DNA of 42,171 nucleotides from Ignavibacteria bacterium RIFOXYC2_FULL_35_21 (lineage in GTDB: Bacteria > Bacteroidota > Ignavibacteria > Kapaibacteriales > UBA2268): the NCBI GenBank assembly GCA_001804705.1, contig MHAY01000079.1:1-42171 (forward strand). The letters run 5' to 3'. Below, in pieces: positions 40,276-42,171 of the stretch; the first letter of the stretch is position 1; every line of letters starts with the position of its first letter. The position numbers and the translations under genes are program-made. The notes below the pieces were generated by a model. The model was not told the origin of the DNA, made no database searches, and saw only the letters and a list, made by a program, of their open reading frames with translations.

Positions 40276-40901
40276 GTGAGGTTCAAATATTATTGCCTGT
40301 TCAGAATGATTTAATTGAATTGATAAATCTCAACACGAATTATTTTGCAAAAGCCGAGCAATCCAACAAGGCTCTGAAAATACCTGATGAAATGTACCGC
40401 AACTATGCCGAACATATAACAAAAAAAGCTTTAACTTTAGAACAGATATTGTTTGCAAAACAAAATAATGAAATTATCGGATTCCTGATTTGGGAAGATT
40501 ATTGCAAACCTCTTGTCGAAGGAATAAAGGCGAATCCGGAAGTATATAAATTGATTGAACCCGAATTAGCATTTGTCGAGCTATTAGAAAAAGAATTAAA
40601 TGTTAGATATCAATTTAGTGAAAAAGAATGTGCAAAATTACTGCAAGCCGGTGTTCTACCTGAATTCCATAATAAAGGAATAGCTACCGCACTTGCTGGG
40701 AAGGCTATTTCTAATATTAAAGAGAAGGGTTATAAATATGCAATTGCTGATTGCACAGCAGATAATTCATGGAAGGTTCTTTTCAAATTAGGATTTGAGA
40801 TTTTAATCGAAATTTCTTATTCTGATTTCGAGTTTCAAGGAGTTAATACCTATGCAGAATTGGAAGGAAAAAGAAGGCTTGTATTCAGACAACTGCTTTA
40901 A
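40272..40901 (+). CDS. GNAT-family N-acetyltransferase
   Basis: A 209-residue GNAT protein. The acetyl-CoA-binding motif is GVLPEFHNKGIATALAGKAISNIKEKGYKYAIADCT, the (R/Q)xxGxG/A loop being HNKGIA, and NSWKVLFKLGFE completes the C-terminal motif B. The first 100 residues are less conserved and likely bind the acceptor. It starts within the stop of the phosphatase-like gene, so it is translationally coupled. The acceptor is unknown. Confidence 0.88.
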   Translation: MSEVQILLPVQNDLIELINLNTNYFAKAEQSNKALKIPDEMYRNYAEHITKKALTLEQILFAKQNNEIIGFLIWEDYCKPLVEGIKANPEVYKLIEPELAFVELLEKELNVRYQFSEKECAKLLQAGVLPEFHNKGIATALAGKAISNIKEKGYKYAIADCTADNSWKVLFKLGFEILIEISYSDFEFQGVNTYAELEGKRRLVFRQLL

Positions 40902-41617
40902 AACAAATATGTGATTGAGCCTACAAAATAAGTATTGTAAAGATTACCTGTGTTTATGTCCTCACTCTGCATTGTGCCTGCACGATACAAAGGAATAAAT
41001 GAACGGGTACCATAAAAAGTGAAAGTTAAGTCCTCTGTGATTTGTTGTGAGCCGCCGAGACAGACACCGAAATCAAAAGGGCGGACATTATTGTACGAGT
41101 CTCTTTCTTCTAAATGGTCATCATAAAAACCACCTTCTCCGACAACAACCCTGATTTTTGTAGGATGACTACCGCCAAGCAGAAATGATGCCTGACAGCC
41201 AAAGTACATTGTTGTTGAACCTGCCAGGTTATAACTGAGAAACACAGGTACATCAAGATACACCAGGGACATGTCTCCAGTGATGTGAACATTGTAAAAA
41301 GTTGGAATCCATCCTAATTGCCCGTTTACTTCTGTTTCGACTATAGTATCCCGCCTATATTCTGCTGTGTATTCAACTCCTTTAATTGCCATTGATATTT
41401 CCGGTCTCAAGCAGAAATTATCACTCAATTTGAAATTAAAATACATGCCAAGGTAAGGACCGAAAAGGGGAGAACCGTCATAATTTTGAGCATTATTTAC
41501 AGGTATGGGGCCACCAAACACAACTCCGCCCATTAGTCCATAGTTGAATGTATCATCAGAAAAGGCTGATAGCCTTGGAATTAAAAAAAGGAACAATATG
41601 ATGAAGAGTTTTTTCAT
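40898..41617 (-). CDS. PorT-like outer-membrane beta-barrel protein
   Basis: A 239-residue protein with a signal peptide (MKKLFIILFLFLIPRLSAFS) and many alternating amphipathic strands ending in an aromatic (...YNTYFVGSITYLF). The strands LGMYFNFKLSDNFCLRPEISMAIKG and LVYLDVPVFLSYNLAGSTTMYFGCQASFLLGG match the 8-stranded porin-like (PorT/OmpW-type) family common in Bacteroidota. It converges on the GNAT gene with a 4-base overlap and begins 5 bp after the Type ISP remnant. Confidence 0.9.
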   Translation of the reverse strand: MKKLFIILFLFLIPRLSAFSDDTFNYGLMGGVVFGGPIPVNNAQNYDGSPLFGPYLGMYFNFKLSDNFCLRPEISMAIKGVEYTAEYRRDTIVETEVNGQLGWIPTFYNVHITGDMSLVYLDVPVFLSYNLAGSTTMYFGCQASFLLGGSHPTKIRVVVGEGGFYDDHLEERDSYNNVRPFDFGVCLGGSQQITEDLTFTFYGTRSFIPLYRAGTMQSEDINTGNLYNTYFVGSITYLF

Positions 41618-41622
41618 TGATT

Positions 41623-42084
41623 TTAAAATTCAATAACATTTTCTTCAATTTTATTGTAAATTTCATCAATTTTGTTCTGCAACTCAATTGTTTTTGCTAT
41701 AGCAGTAATCATTTGGCAATAATATTTATCAAAGTCCATTATTCTGCCTTTTCTCCAATCCAAATATTTTTTCAGAATCTGATAGCCGCCTATGTGATAA
41801 TTCCACAGTTCTGGAGTAACATTAGTAAAATACTTTTCTTTGTTAATATAAACTCTTTGCTGGACATCATCATAATAAACCTTTTCGATTGTGTCATTTT
41901 TTGAAATAACCGGATATTTAGAAATCGGTTTATTAATTATATTTTCATAAGACAAATGAAAGTCTGACAGCTTCTGCCCTAATTCGCTGATTTTTTTAAA
42001 AAGTGAATAATCAGATGTAAATGGAATTCGTGGAAAGTCAATTTTCAAAAATGCAGAATATTTATTTCGATATATATTGGAACA
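41623..42084 (-). pseudogene. C-terminal remnant of a Type ISP restriction-modification enzyme
   Basis: The reading frame from just after the TAA at 42085-42087 encodes CSNIYRNKYSAFLKIDFPRIPFTSDYSLFKKI..., continuing to TAA 41623-41625. The segments FLKIDFPRIPFTSDY, EKVYYDDVQQRVYINKEKYF and YHIGGYQILKKYLDWRKGR are diagnostic of the target-recognition end of single-chain Type ISP enzymes, which also carry helicase, nuclease and methylase domains. Those domains are absent. The homology breaks off at about 42081-42087, next to 84 bp of sequence of unclear origin at the window edge. An initiator-like TTG at 42046-42048 makes a 141-residue ORF, but the fragment is probably not functional. Confidence 0.88.
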
Positions 42085-42171
42085 TTACTGTCCAGTTAAA
42101 AGTTGAACAAAGTCAAAGAGTTATCAAAGCATAAATTGTTCTTTGAAAATTTGAAATCGCTAAGTAGTTGA

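Noticed and set aside
41617-41904. A plus-strand 95-codon ORF near the right end
   Set aside because: It is the complement of the Type ISP remnant, which has several diagnostic segments.

Overview
The window is an AT-rich bacterial chromosome segment with mixed gene strands. It most likely comes from the Bacteroidota/Chlorobiota (FCB) group, perhaps an Ignavibacteria- or Kapabacteria-like lineage. Support for this: a secreted WD40 protein ending in a Por-type (T9SS) C-terminal sorting domain, a PorT-like outer-membrane barrel, mostly weak Shine-Dalgarno signals, and a phosphofructokinase with pyrophosphate-type residues. The lineage is inferred from gene content, not proven.

Layout. 0.2-7.4 kb: DNA repair and stress (UmuC-like polymerase, an unknown protein, and an hflX - small ORF - mfd operon). 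7.5-9.0 kb: two toxin-antitoxin-like pairs (PIN protein plus small partner; MNT-HEPN). 9.0-13.9 kb: a solitary nuoC, a STAS protein, and a cell-surface glycosylation set (GT9 heptosyltransferase, ArnT-like GT, methyltransferase). 13.9-18.6 kb: a frameshifted antitoxin-like ORF, CbpA-like co-chaperone, phosphofructokinase, murI-SDR operon with a terminator, and tRNA-Ser(GCT). 18.6-24.2 kb: secreted or envelope proteins (TPR/beta-propeller protein with a CxxCH motif, a secreted unknown, the frameshifted T9SS WD40 protein, an SGNH hydrolase). 24.3-28.7 kb: an SxtJ-like - DUF5989-like - carbamoyltransferase - methyltransferase cassette interrupted by a decayed MazF-type module. 29.3-29.6 kb: a 256-bp MITE-like element with perfect 15-bp terminal inverted repeats and a 5-bp target duplication. 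29.7-39.4 kb: a chorismate supercluster (FkbO/Hyg5-like chorismatase, DAHP synthase, aroB, aroD, fused aroE-aroK, aroA, aroC) in which two toxin-antitoxin modules and a Rad52-like annealing protein are embedded. 39.5-42.2 kb: a phosphatase-like secreted protein lacking the catalytic Arg, a GNAT enzyme, an outer-membrane barrel, and the remnant of a Type ISP restriction-modification gene cut off near the window edge.

The most striking feature is a set of short repeats that lie inside essential-looking genes without breaking the reading frame. Family A has a C5T3/A3G5 hairpin and encodes peptides such as NPPLIKGEN. Families B and C are about 28-bp palindromes sharing ATTCT...TCAGAATGACA. Family H consists of tandem 7-bp units, usually four copies of ATTNNNA or five of NNGGAAA. 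They occur in the carbamoyltransferase, the chorismatase, aroB and especially the aroE-aroK fusion. There, the linker between the two enzymes is a C+B pair laid out exactly like an intergenic C+B pair after nuoC. This suggests that intergenic repeats were converted into protein linker and that this created the gene fusion.

A second theme is decay of toxins beside intact antitoxins: a MazF gene with an internal TAA and a RelE gene with TGA in place of a conserved Gly codon. Other broken genes are the WD40 gene, the antitoxin-like ORF near 14 kb and the Type ISP gene.
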